Origin: Streptomyces geranii | GTDB taxonomy: Bacteria > Actinomycetota > Actinomycetes > Streptomycetales > Streptomycetaceae | Length of the DNA: 64,000 bases | Direction: 5' to 3' | Assembly: GCF_002954775.1 (NCBI RefSeq) | Contig: NZ_PJME01000052.1 | Location: 1 to 64,000, forward strand | Shown: piece after piece, positions 41,383 to 51,041 of the stretch | Numbering within the stretch: the stretch's first letter is position 1 | Layout: each line of letters opens with the position of its first letter | Program-made: the position numbers and the translations under genes | Notes under the pieces: generated by a model | Database searches by the model: none | What the model saw: only the letters and a program-made list of their open reading frames with translations | What the model was told of the DNA's origin: nothing

Positions 41383-42054
41383 TCACTGCGCGCCGGGACG
41401 CACCAGCCCGCTCTCGTACGCGTACACCGCCGCCTGCACCCGGTCGCGCAGCCCCAGCTTGGTCAGCACATGCCCGACATGCGTCTTCACGGTCGTCTCG
41501 CTGACGAACAGATCGGCGGCGATCTCCGCGTTCGACAGCCCCCGCGCCACCAGCTTCAGCACCTCCACCTCACGCTCGGTCAGCGTGTGCAGCGTGTCCG
41601 GCACGGGCTCGTCGCCCGACGGCAGATGCCCCGCGTACTTGTCCAGCAGCCGGCGCGTGATGCTCGGCGCGAGCATCGCCTCACCCGCGGCGACCACCCG
41701 GATCGCCTGCACCAGCTCGTTCGCCGGCGCGTCCTTCAGCAGGAAGCCACTGGCACCGGCCCGCAACGCCTCCACCACGTACTCGTCGAGATCGAAGGTC
41801 GTCAGCACCAGCACCTTCGCCGGCCCGTCCCGCCCAGGACCGGTGATCTGCCGGGTCGCCTCCACCCCGTCCATCCGCGGCATCCGGATGTCCATCAGCA
41901 CCACATCGGGCTGCAGTGCCCGCACCTGATCGATCGCCTGAAGCCCGTCTCCGGCCTCGCCGACGACCGCGATGTCCTGCTCGGCCTCCAGAATCATCCG
42001 GAACCCGGTACGCAGCAGCGGCTGGTCGTCGACCAGTAGAACGCGGACGGCCAC
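41383..42054 (-). CDS. NarL/LuxR-family response regulator, orphan
   Basis: A 223-residue two-component regulator. The receiver domain (1-120) has the acidic pair Asp9-Asp10, the phosphorylation site Asp55 in Val-Leu-Met-Asp-Ile-Arg-Met-Pro, a Thr-Thr near 84 and Lys near 105. A LuxR-type helix-turn-helix follows at about 158-215 (Leu-Thr-Glu-Arg-Glu-Val-Glu-Val-Leu). No histidine kinase gene is next to it. GTG 42054 is chosen because AAGGAG lies six bases upstream; the longer frame to 42342 runs through a repeat. Confidence 0.9.
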   Translation of the reverse strand: MAVRVLLVDDQPLLRTGFRMILEAEQDIAVVGEAGDGLQAIDQVRALQPDVVLMDIRMPRMDGVEATRQITGPGRDGPAKVLVLTTFDLDEYVVEALRAGASGFLLKDAPANELVQAIRVVAAGEAMLAPSITRRLLDKYAGHLPSGDEPVPDTLHTLTEREVEVLKLVARGLSNAEIAADLFVSETTVKTHVGHVLTKLGLRDRVQAAVYAYESGLVRPGAQ

Positions 42055-42100
42055 GTAGATCTCCTTCGCTAGCCCATCCTTATTCTGCCCTGTGCACCAA

Positions 42101-42157
42101 CGCGCCCCGAAAGGGGCGCGGGGCTGTGTCCATTTGCGGCTCCGCCGCGGGGCGCGC
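42101..42157. repeat. Hairpin-rich dispersed repeat with GAAA tetraloop
   Basis: CGCGCCCC-GAAA-GGGGCGCG (42101-42120) is an 8-bp stem with a stable GNRA loop. It is followed by GGGGCTGTGTCCATTTGCGG and a GCGG/CCGC hairpin. I recognise this combination as a common Streptomyces intergenic repeat. It separates the response regulator from the nuclease gene and may end the latter's transcript. Confidence 0.7.
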
Positions 42158-43030
<873 letters not shown>

Positions 43031-43209
43031 GACGACGACCTTACGGCCCGCCACTGACAGTGACCCACCCGCCGCCACGGCCCCACCGCGACAGCCCGGC
43101 GAACACAGGGGGTGCCGGGGCGTAACACCCCACGACGGCCGCATACCATCGACCCGAGGCCCTTCCGCCCCGGAGCGGAAAAGGGAGACGCATCCGACAA
43201 GGGGACACA

Positions 43210-44727
43210 GTGGACGAGAGCGGCGGGAGCGGGCAGCCGCGCTCCGGCAACGACCAGTCGACCGACCGCCACACCGGGAGCACGACCCCGGCCACCGACC
43301 CCGCGACCACCGACACACGACTCGCGGAGACCGCAAACCCCCGCACCCCGGAACCCCCGAAGCAGCCCGAGTCGTCGAAACCGGCGGAACGCGCGAAACA
43401 GAACACCCCCGAAGAGCCGAAGGCGACCGAGCCGACGGAGCCCGCCGAGCCCACGAAACCGGCCGACCGGCCCGCGGACCCCACCGAGCCCGCGGACGCC
43501 TACGGCGCAACCGGCGGAACCACCCGCTCCACCCCCCGCCTGGGCAAGTCCCGCGCCCCCCGCAAACCCGACAAGGAACCCGGCGGCGGCCTCCTCATGG
43601 GACGCCCCTTCGGCGTACCCGTCTACGTCGCCCCCAGCTGGTTCCTCGTCGCCGCCCTCATCACCTGGGTCTTCGGCGGCCAGCTCGACCGCGTACTGCC
43701 CGAACTCGGCGCCCTGCGCTACCTCGTCGCCCTCTTCTTCGCCGTCGCCTTCTACGCCTCCGTCCTCGTCCACGAACTCGCCCACACCGTCGCCGCCCTC
43801 CGCTACAAACTCCCGGTACGCCGCATCCAGCTCCAGTTCTTCGGCGGCGTCTCCGAGATCGAGAAGGAGTCCGAGACCCCCGGCCGCGAATTCGTCCTCG
43901 CCTTCGTCGGCCCGCTCCTCTCCCTGGTCCTCGCGGGCGTCTTCTACCTCGCCCTCCAGACCGTCGAAGCCGGCACCGTCCCCGGCGTCCTGCTGGCCGG
44001 CCTGATGATCTCCAACCTCATCGTCGCCGCCTTCAACCTCCTGCCCGGCCTGCCCCTCGACGGCGGACGCATGCTCCGCGCCGTCGTCTGGAAGATCACC
44101 GGCAAACCCATGAGCGGTACGATCGCCGCCGCCTGGGTCGGCCGCGCCCTCGCCGTCTCCGTCCTCATCGGACTCCCGCTGCTCACCCAGTCCGGCGCCC
44201 TCGGCTCCGGCGCCGAGGACAGCGTCGGCATGGACACCGTCACCGACGCCCTGCTCGCCGCCATCCTCGCCGCGATCATCTGGACCGGCGCGGGCAACAG
44301 CCTCCGCATGGCCCGCCTGCGCGAACACCTCCCGGAACTCCGCGCCCGCAACCTCACCCGCCGCGCCGTCCCCGTCGAGACCAACACCCCCCTCTCCGAG
44401 GCCCTGCGCCGCGCCAACGACGCAGGCGCCCGCGCCCTGGTCGTCGTCGACCCCGACGGAGAACCCCTCTCCCTGGTCCGCGAGGCCGCCATCGTCGGCG
44501 TACCGGAACACCGCCGCCCCTGGGTCGCCGTCAGCGGCCTCGCCCAGGACCTCACCGACGGCATGCGCGTCTCCGCCGAACTCTCCGGCGAGGAACTCCT
44601 CGACGCCCTGCGCGCCACCCCCGCCACCGAATACCTGGTCGTGGAGGAGTCCGGCGAGATCTACGGAGTCCTCTCCGCCGCCGACGTGGAGCGCGCCTTC
44701 GTCAAGGCGATGGCCCGCCCCTCCTGA
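43210..44727 (+). CDS. Site-2-type membrane metalloprotease (M50) with CBS domains
   Basis: A 505-residue intramembrane zinc protease. Residues 1-130 are a disordered, Pro/Glu/Thr/Ala-rich extension. Membrane helices follow, with the zinc motif His188-Glu-Leu-Ala-His192 and the third ligand Asp284 in Leu-Pro-Leu-Asp-Gly-Gly-Arg. The C-terminal 140 residues are a pair of CBS domains, which probably sense nucleotides. Such proteases cut membrane-bound anti-sigma factors or transcription factors. GTG 43210 has AAGGGG upstream. It is divergent from the nuclease gene. Confidence 0.9.
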   Translation: MDESGGSGQPRSGNDQSTDRHTGSTTPATDPATTDTRLAETANPRTPEPPKQPESSKPAERAKQNTPEEPKATEPTEPAEPTKPADRPADPTEPADAYGATGGTTRSTPRLGKSRAPRKPDKEPGGGLLMGRPFGVPVYVAPSWFLVAALITWVFGGQLDRVLPELGALRYLVALFFAVAFYASVLVHELAHTVAALRYKLPVRRIQLQFFGGVSEIEKESETPGREFVLAFVGPLLSLVLAGVFYLALQTVEAGTVPGVLLAGLMISNLIVAAFNLLPGLPLDGGRMLRAVVWKITGKPMSGTIAAAWVGRALAVSVLIGLPLLTQSGALGSGAEDSVGMDTVTDALLAAILAAIIWTGAGNSLRMARLREHLPELRARNLTRRAVPVETNTPLSEALRRANDAGARALVVVDPDGEPLSLVREAAIVGVPEHRRPWVAVSGLAQDLTDGMRVSAELSGEELLDALRATPATEYLVVEESGEIYGVLSAADVERAFVKAMARPS

Positions 44728-44795
44728 CAACGGGCTCCTCGTACAACCGGCTCCCCGTGGTCGGCGGCCCCCGCCAACACCAGTAGGCTGTTCAC

Positions 44796-45698
44796 ATGTC
44801 CGAACCGACCGGTGCCGCCCGCAGGCGCGGGCCCTTCAAGGTCGGGGACCAGGTTCAGCTGACCGACCCCAAGGGCCGCCACTACACGTTCACGCTCGAA
44901 GCCGGAAAGAACTTCCACACCCACAAGGGTTCCTTCCCGCACGACGAGCTGATCGGCGCACCCGAGGGCAGCGTTGTCCGCACCACCGGAAACGTCGCCT
45001 ACCTCGCGCTGCGCCCCCTGCTCCCCGACTACGTCCTGTCCATGCCCCGCGGCGCCGCCGTGGTCTACCCCAAGGACGCGGGGCAGATCCTCGCCTTCGC
45101 CGACATCTTCCCCGGCGCCCGCGTCGTCGAAGCCGGGGTGGGCTCCGGCTCCCTCAGCAGCTTCCTGCTGCGCGCCATCGGCGACCAGGGCATGCTGCAC
45201 TCCTACGAGCGCCGCGAGGACTTCGCCGAGATCGCCCAGCAGAACGTGGAGCGCTACTTCGGCGGCCCGCACCCCGCCTGGCAGCTCACCGTCGGCGACC
45301 TCCAGGACAACCTCAGCGACACCGAGGTCGACCGCGTCGTCCTCGACATGCTCGCCCCCTGGGAGTGCCTGGAGGCCGTCTCCAAGGCACTCGTCCCCGG
45401 TGGCATCGTCTGCTGCTACGTCGCGACCACCACCCAGCTCGCCAGGACCGTCGAGTCCATCCGCGAGATCGGCTGCTTCAACGAGCCGAGCGCCTGGGAG
45501 TCGATGGTCCGCAACTGGCACATCGAAGGCCTCGCCGTCCGCCCCGACCACCGCATGATCGGCCACACCGGCTTCCTGCTCACCGCCCGCCGCCTCGCCG
45601 ACGGCGTCGAGCCCCCCATGCGCCGCCGCCGCCCCTCCAAGGGCTCCTACGGCGACGACTACACCGGCCCCAACGCCGACGGCGGCCAGGCTCGCTGA
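44796..45698 (+). CDS. trmI: tRNA (adenine-58-N1)-methyltransferase
   Basis: TrmI makes m1A58 in the T-loop of tRNAs using S-adenosylmethionine. The protein is 300 residues, a normal length. The N-terminal small beta domain (Arg-Arg-Arg-Gly-Pro-Phe-Lys-Val-Gly-Asp) is followed by the Rossmann domain with SAM motif Val-Val-Glu-Ala-Gly-Val-Gly-Ser-Gly-Ser-Leu near 110-120 and Leu-Asp-Met-Leu-Ala-Pro-Trp-Glu near 182. In actinobacteria this gene regularly lies beside the proteasome ATPase locus, as here. Confidence 0.93.
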   Translation: MSEPTGAARRRGPFKVGDQVQLTDPKGRHYTFTLEAGKNFHTHKGSFPHDELIGAPEGSVVRTTGNVAYLALRPLLPDYVLSMPRGAAVVYPKDAGQILAFADIFPGARVVEAGVGSGSLSSFLLRAIGDQGMLHSYERREDFAEIAQQNVERYFGGPHPAWQLTVGDLQDNLSDTEVDRVVLDMLAPWECLEAVSKALVPGGIVCCYVATTTQLARTVESIREIGCFNEPSAWESMVRNWHIEGLAVRPDHRMIGHTGFLLTARRLADGVEPPMRRRRPSKGSYGDDYTGPNADGGQAR

Positions 45699-45718
45699 CC
45701 GCACAACGCACGACCACC

Positions 45719-45756
45719 GTGGCCGAGTTCCCGCAACACACCGGGAACTCGGCCAC
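45719..45756 (+). terminator. Hairpin terminator after trmI
   Basis: A perfect 15-bp stem (45719-45733 with 45742-45756) and an 8-base loop lie 20 bases after the trmI stop. Confidence 0.82.
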
Positions 45757-45892
45757 ACTGCTTCCCGGTTGACGTCACCAGGGCATCGGCACGGACAGCG
45801 ACCACCGCACACCCCGCCGTTCCCCCGCACTGTGACGTGTGGCACTATGCGGGACACCCCACCGGCACAGCCCTCCACGGGAGACACTCCGA

Positions 45893-46468
45893 GTGCAGCA
45901 CTCCGCCGTCCCGGAACTGGCCCACACGCACACCCGCCCCATCCACTGGCTCGCCACGGCCACCGCCCTCGCCGGAGTCGTCGCCCTCTCCTCGGCCCTC
46001 CAGCCGGACTCCGCCACCGCGGCCCAGGCCGCCGGACCCGCCGGAAAACCCGCCGCGGCCGTCGCACCCCCCGACCCCACCGGCGTCGACTTCCCGCTCC
46101 AGTGCGGCCCCCTCCCGGTCCTCGTCCAGAACAAGGCCACCGGAGACCTCGACGGCGACGGCAGACCCGAAACGGTCGTCTCCGTCCGCTGCGACGCCGG
46201 CTCCGGCACCCCGCCCAACGGCGTCTACGTCCTCACCCAGGCCGCCGACGCCAATGAGCCCCGCCTCGTCGCGACGCTCGTCGACCCCAAGGACCGCCGT
46301 ACCGTCACCGACCTCACCGTGAGCGACGGCGCCGTCACGGCCACCCTCCTCGGCTACTCGTCCCTCGACGTACCCAGGTGCTGCCCGGACGTCACCGAGC
46401 GCGCCAAGTGGCAGTGGAAGAACGGCGCGTTCCTGCGCTCGACACCCGCCGGCGCACAGAGCGCGTAA
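45893..46468 (+). CDS. Secreted hypothetical protein, LppP/LprE-like
   Basis: A 191-residue exported protein of unknown function. After a short polar start the hydrophobic stretch Leu-Ala-Thr-Ala-Thr-Ala-Leu-Ala-Gly-Val-Val-Ala-Leu (about 20-32) is a signal peptide or anchor, followed by an Ala/Pro-rich linker. The body has Gly-Asp-Leu-Asp-Gly-Asp-Gly-Arg-Pro-Glu, a calcium-loop-like stretch, and paired Cys-Cys near 170, resembling mycobacterial LppP/LprE. GTG 45893 is preferred because CGGGAGAC lies 8 bases upstream and an intact signal peptide follows. Confidence 0.72.
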   Translation: MQHSAVPELAHTHTRPIHWLATATALAGVVALSSALQPDSATAAQAAGPAGKPAAAVAPPDPTGVDFPLQCGPLPVLVQNKATGDLDGDGRPETVVSVRCDAGSGTPPNGVYVLTQAADANEPRLVATLVDPKDRRTVTDLTVSDGAVTATLLGYSSLDVPRCCPDVTERAKWQWKNGAFLRSTPAGAQSA

Positions 46469-46566
46469 CGGGCCGCAAGGGAACAAACGTACGGTGAACA
46501 CCGTGTGAGAAATCAGACAAGGGCATTACGCATATCGGCCGACGGTGGCGTGCGGTGGTCGGACGA

Positions 46567-46872
46567 TCACTCCGCGTCCGGTCCGAAAACCTCGACCCTG
46601 TCCGAAACTCGACGTACATGAATACAGTCGCCCGGACACTCCTTCGCGGAGTCCACCACATCGGTCAGCAACGGCAGCGGAACCGGCGTCGTAGCCCCCG
46701 GGGCCTGCAACAACTCGTCCGCCGGGCTCTTCACGTACGCGAGCCCGTCGATGTCCAGCTCGAACACCTCAGGCGCGTACTGGACACAGATCCCGTCACC
46801 CGTACACAGGTCCTGATCGATCCAGACCTCCAACGCCTCACCGCCGGTCCCGGCCTCCTCCTGCACGGTCAT
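46567..46872 (-). CDS. Small ferredoxin
   Basis: A 101-residue iron-sulfur protein of the actinobacterial 3Fe-4S/4Fe-4S type that often serves cytochromes P450. Cluster ligands are in Asp-Leu-Cys-Thr-Gly-Asp-Gly-Ile-Cys near 23-29 and Glu-Cys-Pro-Gly-Asp-Cys near 78-82. ATG 46872 is listed. GTG 46866, with AGGAG at a better distance, is an alternative that removes two residues. It is divergent from arc. No P450 gene is in view, so the electron partner is unknown. Confidence 0.87.
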   Translation of the reverse strand: MTVQEEAGTGGEALEVWIDQDLCTGDGICVQYAPEVFELDIDGLAYVKSPADELLQAPGATTPVPLPLLTDVVDSAKECPGDCIHVRRVSDRVEVFGPDAE

Positions 46873-47080
46873 ATCTCCTGCCGTTTCTGTCCCGAGCAAG
46901 ACAATCCGACGGCAAGTCGGCCCAGCTCTGACGGGTGTTGAACACTTCGACCCTACCTCCGGCCGCTTCCCAATCATGTTCTGTGGGTATTCCCCTGGCG
47001 TGAGGGAGAGCGCAAGGGTGAAGATCGGACACACCCCGACAGTCTTTGTGATCTAGGGGTTTCAATCGACACCCACCCAG

Positions 47081-47090
47081 GTAGGGTCTG
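47081..47090 (+). promoter_or_regulatory. Putative -10 region of arc (GTAGGGTCTG)
   Basis: GTAGGGTCTG contains TAGGGT, an acceptable -10 hexamer, 36 bases before the arc start. The same decamer occurs 34 bases before the pup start. No clear -35 box is visible. Confidence 0.4.
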
Positions 47091-47125
47091 GAAGCGTCCA
47101 GCTCCCCTTGGAGGAGGTGAGGACC

Positions 47126-48892
47126 GTGGCAGCCCACGACGACGACATGAACCGCGGCATCCGCCCGGGACGAGGGTCCGACGACCCGTCCGGGCAGATT
47201 GCCTACCTTGAGCAGGAGATCGCCGTCCTGCGGCGCAAGCTCGCCGACTCTCCGCGACACACGAGGATTCTCGAAGAGCGGATCGTCGAGCTGCAGACAA
47301 ACCTGGCCGGCGTGTCCGCACAGAACGAGCGGCTCGCCAACACACTCCGCGAGGCCCGCGACCAGATCGTGGCCCTCAAGGAGGAAGTCGACCGGCTCGC
47401 ACAGCCCCCGGCCGGCTTCGGTGTCTTCCTGGTCGCCAACGAGGACGGCACGGCCGACATCTTCACCGGAGGCCGCAAACTCCGCGTGAACGTCAGCCCC
47501 AGCGTCGAGCTCGAAGAGCTACGACGCGGCCAGGAAGTGATGCTCAACGAAGCTCTCAACGTGGTCGAGGCCATGGAATACGAGAGCGTCGGCGACATCG
47601 TCACCCTCAAGGAGATCCTCGAGGACGGCGAACGCGCCCTGGTACAGGGGCACACCGACGAGGAACGGGTGGTACGGCTCGCAGAGCCCCTCCTGGACGT
47701 CGTCATCCGCCCCGGCGACGCCCTCCTGCTCGAACCCCGCTCCGGCTACGTCTACGAAGTCGTACCGAAGAGCGAGGTCGAGGAACTCGTCCTCGAAGAA
47801 GTACCCGACATCGGCTACGAGCAGATCGGCGGCCTGGGCAACCAGATCGAGATGATCCGCGACGCCGTCGAACTCCCCTATCTCCACCCCGACCTCTTCA
47901 AGGAGCACGAACTCAGGCCGCCCAAGGGCGTCCTGCTGTACGGGCCCCCCGGATGCGGCAAGACACTCATCGCCAAGGCCGTCGCCAACTCGCTGGCCAA
48001 AAAGGTCGCCGAAGTCACCGGCCAGGCCCAGGGCAAGAGCTTCTTCCTCAACATCAAGGGCCCCGAACTCCTCAACAAGTACGTCGGCGAGACCGAGCGG
48101 CAGATCCGCCTCGTCTTCCAGCGCGCTCGTGAGAAGGCCAGCGAGGGCACACCCGTCATCGTCTTCTTCGACGAGATGGAATCCCTCTTCCGCACCCGCG
48201 GATCCGGCGTCAGCTCGGACGTGGAGAACACCATCGTCCCCCAGCTCCTCGCCGAGATCGACGGCGTGGAAGGCCTGCAGAACGTGGTCGTCATCGGCGC
48301 CTCCAACCGCGAGGACATGATCGACCCCGCCATCCTGCGCCCCGGCCGCCTCGACGTGAAGATCAAGATCGAACGTCCGGACGCCGAATCCGCCAAGGAC
48401 ATCTTCCAGAAGTACCTCACCGACCGCCTCCCGCTGCACCCCGAGGACGTGGGGGAGCACGGCGGCGACAAGGGCGCCACGGTCCAGAGCATGATCCAGA
48501 CCGCCGTGGAGCACATGTACACGGAATCCGAGGAGAACCGCTTCCTGGAGGTCACCTACGCCAACGGTGACAAGGAAGTCCTCTACTTCAAGGACTTCAA
48601 CTCCGGCGCCATGATCGAGAACATCGTCGGCCGCGCCAAGAAGATGGCCATCAAGGACTTCCTCGACCACAAGCAGAAGGGCATCCGAGTCTCCCACCTC
48701 CTCCAGGCATGCGTGGACGAGTTCAAGGAGAACGAGGACCTCCCCAACACCACCAACCCCGACGACTGGGCCCGGATCTCCGGAAAGAAGGGCGAACGGA
48801 TCGTCTACATCCGTACGCTCATCACCGGAAAGCAGGGCGCCGACACCGGACGCTCCATCGACACGGTGGCCAACACCGGTCAATACCTGTAA
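47126..48892 (+). CDS. arc: Proteasome-associated AAA ATPase (Arc/Mpa)
   Basis: Arc unfolds pupylated proteins and feeds them to the 20S proteasome. The 588-residue protein matches the known S. coelicolor length. The N-terminal coiled coil (about 20-75) binds Pup, two OB folds follow to about 225, and then the AAA domain with Walker A Gly-Pro-Pro-Gly-Cys-Gly-Lys-Thr at 273-280 and Walker B Phe-Phe-Asp-Glu-Met near 345. The C-terminus Gln-Tyr-Leu keeps the penultimate Tyr used to dock into the proteasome. GTG 47126 follows a GGAGGTGAGG site; the in-frame start at 47108 runs through it. Confidence 0.97.
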   Translation: MAAHDDDMNRGIRPGRGSDDPSGQIAYLEQEIAVLRRKLADSPRHTRILEERIVELQTNLAGVSAQNERLANTLREARDQIVALKEEVDRLAQPPAGFGVFLVANEDGTADIFTGGRKLRVNVSPSVELEELRRGQEVMLNEALNVVEAMEYESVGDIVTLKEILEDGERALVQGHTDEERVVRLAEPLLDVVIRPGDALLLEPRSGYVYEVVPKSEVEELVLEEVPDIGYEQIGGLGNQIEMIRDAVELPYLHPDLFKEHELRPPKGVLLYGPPGCGKTLIAKAVANSLAKKVAEVTGQAQGKSFFLNIKGPELLNKYVGETERQIRLVFQRAREKASEGTPVIVFFDEMESLFRTRGSGVSSDVENTIVPQLLAEIDGVEGLQNVVVIGASNREDMIDPAILRPGRLDVKIKIERPDAESAKDIFQKYLTDRLPLHPEDVGEHGGDKGATVQSMIQTAVEHMYTESEENRFLEVTYANGDKEVLYFKDFNSGAMIENIVGRAKKMAIKDFLDHKQKGIRVSHLLQACVDEFKENEDLPNTTNPDDWARISGKKGERIVYIRTLITGKQGADTGRSIDTVANTGQYL

Positions 48893-48901
48893 AAAACGGG
48901 G

Positions 48902-48945
48902 TGGCTGCGGGTGCCCTCACCGGGTACCCGCAGCCAACTGTTTTT
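48902..48945 (+). terminator. Rho-independent terminator after arc
   Basis: An 11-bp stem (48902-48912 with 48926-48936) and a 13-base loop are followed by ACTGTTTTTC. This is one of few hairpins here with a proper U-tract. Confidence 0.88.
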
Positions 48946-49126
48946 CAGGCCACAGCCGGAGCAAGGCAATGACGCAAATGATCTCCCCACCAGCGCAAAG
49001 GCGTTCTAGGCTCTTTCGTACCGCCGAGGCGCGCAGTGCGGGGACGGGCACCGCACACGCACCGGAGCGCCAGCGGTACTTGAGCGGCGTCCCCGACCGA
49101 GGACACCGCCGGGCAAGGAGGGCCGC

Positions 49127-50638
49127 ATGACCGTACGGCGAGTAATGGGCATCGAGACGGAGTACGGGATCTCCGTCCCCGGCCACCCCAACGCCAATGC
49201 CATGCTCACCTCGTCCCAGATCGTCAACGCCTACGCGGCGGCGATGCACCGGGCCCGCAGGGCCCGCTGGGACTTCGAGGAGGAGAACCCGCTGCGGGAC
49301 GCACGGGGCTTCGACCTCGCCCGCGAGTCCGCCGACTCCAGTCAGCTCACCGACGAGGACATCGGCCTCGCCAACGTCATCCTCACCAACGGGGCACGGC
49401 TCTACGTCGACCACGCACACCCCGAATACAGCTCACCCGAAGTCACCAACCCCCGCGACGCCGTCCTCTGGGACAAGGCCGGCGAACGCATCATGGCCGA
49501 GGCCGCCGAACGGGCCGCCCAGCTCCCCGGCGCCCAGCCGATCCACCTCTACAAGAACAACACCGACAACAAGGGCGCCTCCTACGGCACGCACGAGAAC
49601 TACCTGATGAAGCGGGAAACCCCCTTCTCGGACATCGTGCGCCACCTGACACCCTTCTTCGTCTCCCGCCAGGTCGTCACAGGCGCCGGCCGCGTCGGCA
49701 TCGGCCAGGACGGCCACGAACACGGCTTCCAGCTGAGCCAGCGGGCGGACTACTTCGAGGTCGAGGTAGGCCTGGAGACGACGCTGAAGCGCCCGATCAT
49801 CAACACGCGCGACGAACCCCACTCCGACGCCGAGAAGTACCGCCGCCTCCACGTGATCATCGGCGACGCGAACCTGTCGGAAATCTCGACGTACCTGAAG
49901 CTGGGCACGACCGCGTTGGTCCTCTCCATGATCGAGGACGGCTTCATCGCGGTCGACCTGGCCGTGGACCAGCCGGTCCGCACCCTCCACCAGGTCTCCC
50001 ACGACCCGACACTCAAGCGCCTGGTCACGCTCCGCAGCGGACGCACACTGACCGCGGTGCAGCTCCAGATGGAGTACTTCGAGCTGTCGCGCAAGTACGT
50101 GGAGGAGCGCTACGGCGCGGACGCGGACGAGCAGACGGTGGATGTCCTGGCCCGCTGGGAAGACACCCTGAACCGCCTGGAGAACGACCCGATGAGCCTG
50201 GCCGGCGAGCTGGACTGGGTCGCCAAGCGGGAACTGATGGAAGGCTATCGCCGCCGGGACGACCTCGACTGGGACGCCGCCCGGCTGCACCTGGTCGACC
50301 TCCAGTACGCGGACGTAAGGGCCGAGAAGGGCCTCTACAACCGCCTGGTGGCCCGTGGCCGCATCAAGCGCCTGCTGGACGAGGACGAGGTCGAGCGGGC
50401 CCGCACGAAGCCCCCGGAGGACACCCGCGCGTACTTCCGCGGACGCTGTCTGGAGCAGTACGCGGACGACGTCGCGGCGGCCTCCTGGGACTCGGTGATC
50501 TTCGATCTGCCGGGCCGGGATTCGCTCCAGCGTGTCCCAACCCTGGAGCCGCTTCGCGGAACGCGTAATCACGTGAAAGAGCTCCTGGACCGCTGCCGAA
50601 CGGCAGAAGACCTGGTCAGGGTCCTGTCGGGCGGCTGA
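49127..50638 (+). CDS. dop: Pup deamidase/depupylase
   Basis: Dop removes Pup from substrates and, where needed, deamidates Pup's terminal glutamine. The 503-residue protein has the glutamine-synthetase-like fold shared with PafA. Gly-Ile-Glu-Thr-Glu-Tyr-Gly at 8-14 holds the ATP/metal glutamates and is the form found in Dop, whereas PafA has Gly-Leu-Glu-Asn-Glu-Tyr-Gly. The flexible Dop-loop region of about 40 residues after 35, absent in PafA, is present. ATG 49127 follows AGGAGGG. It lies between arc and pup. Confidence 0.96.
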   Translation: MTVRRVMGIETEYGISVPGHPNANAMLTSSQIVNAYAAAMHRARRARWDFEEENPLRDARGFDLARESADSSQLTDEDIGLANVILTNGARLYVDHAHPEYSSPEVTNPRDAVLWDKAGERIMAEAAERAAQLPGAQPIHLYKNNTDNKGASYGTHENYLMKRETPFSDIVRHLTPFFVSRQVVTGAGRVGIGQDGHEHGFQLSQRADYFEVEVGLETTLKRPIINTRDEPHSDAEKYRRLHVIIGDANLSEISTYLKLGTTALVLSMIEDGFIAVDLAVDQPVRTLHQVSHDPTLKRLVTLRSGRTLTAVQLQMEYFELSRKYVEERYGADADEQTVDVLARWEDTLNRLENDPMSLAGELDWVAKRELMEGYRRRDDLDWDAARLHLVDLQYADVRAEKGLYNRLVARGRIKRLLDEDEVERARTKPPEDTRAYFRGRCLEQYADDVAAASWDSVIFDLPGRDSLQRVPTLEPLRGTRNHVKELLDRCRTAEDLVRVLSGG

Positions 50639-50682
50639 GCGGGTGTTCTGCCCGGGGCGTCCGGGCAGGGTGGAAAGTGTCG

Positions 50683-50714
50683 CGTCCGGGAATCATCGAG
50701 GTGGTTCCCGGACG
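50683..50714 (+). terminator. Paired hairpins after dop
   Basis: A 10-bp perfect stem (50683-50692 with 50705-50714) and a 12-base loop. A smaller 8-bp hairpin (50648-50655 with 50661-50668) directly precedes it. Together they probably end dop transcription before the pup promoter. Confidence 0.75.
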
Positions 50715-50750
50715 TTGTGGCAACAGCGGGGCCAATGTCGGACCCTGCTT

Positions 50751-50760
50751 GTAGGGTCTG
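50751..50760 (+). promoter_or_regulatory. Putative -10 region of pup within an inverted repeat
   Basis: GTAGGGTCTG, identical to the decamer upstream of arc, lies 34 bases before the pup start. Here it is the right arm of a GACCCT...AGGGTC inverted repeat (50741-50758), so a regulator could cover the -10 box. Confidence 0.45.
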
Positions 50761-50793
50761 ATCAAGAACGTCGAACCGAGCGGGGTGAGGGTT

Positions 50794-51009
50794 ATGGCGA
50801 CCAAGGACACCGGCGGCGGACAGCAGAAGGCGACGCGCAGCACCGAGGAGGTCGAGGAGGCACCTGAGGCACAGGTGTCGGAGGACCTCAAGGAACGCCA
50901 GGAGAAGCTGAGCGACGACGTGGACTCCGTCCTGGACGAGATTGATGACGTCCTCGAGGAGAATGCGGAGGACTTCGTTCGAAGTTTCGTCCAGAAGGGC
51001 GGCGAATAG
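50794..51009 (+). CDS. pup: Prokaryotic ubiquitin-like protein Pup
   Basis: Pup is the small tag attached to lysines by PafA to mark proteins for the proteasome. The 71-residue, acidic, disordered protein has the conserved Asp-Asp-Val-Asp-Ser-Val-Leu-Asp-Glu-Ile-Asp helix region and ends Phe-Val-Gln-Lys-Gly-Gly-Glu. The terminal residue is Glu, not Gln, so the encoded form is ready for ligation. ATG 50794 has GGGTGAGG upstream. Two extra in-frame residues groups before it (from 50785) lack support. Confidence 0.96.
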   Translation: MATKDTGGGQQKATRSTEEVEEAPEAQVSEDLKERQEKLSDDVDSVLDEIDDVLEENAEDFVRSFVQKGGE

Positions 51010-51041
51010 TCTTCGATTCCAAGGCTGCGGGGGCGTTTGGC

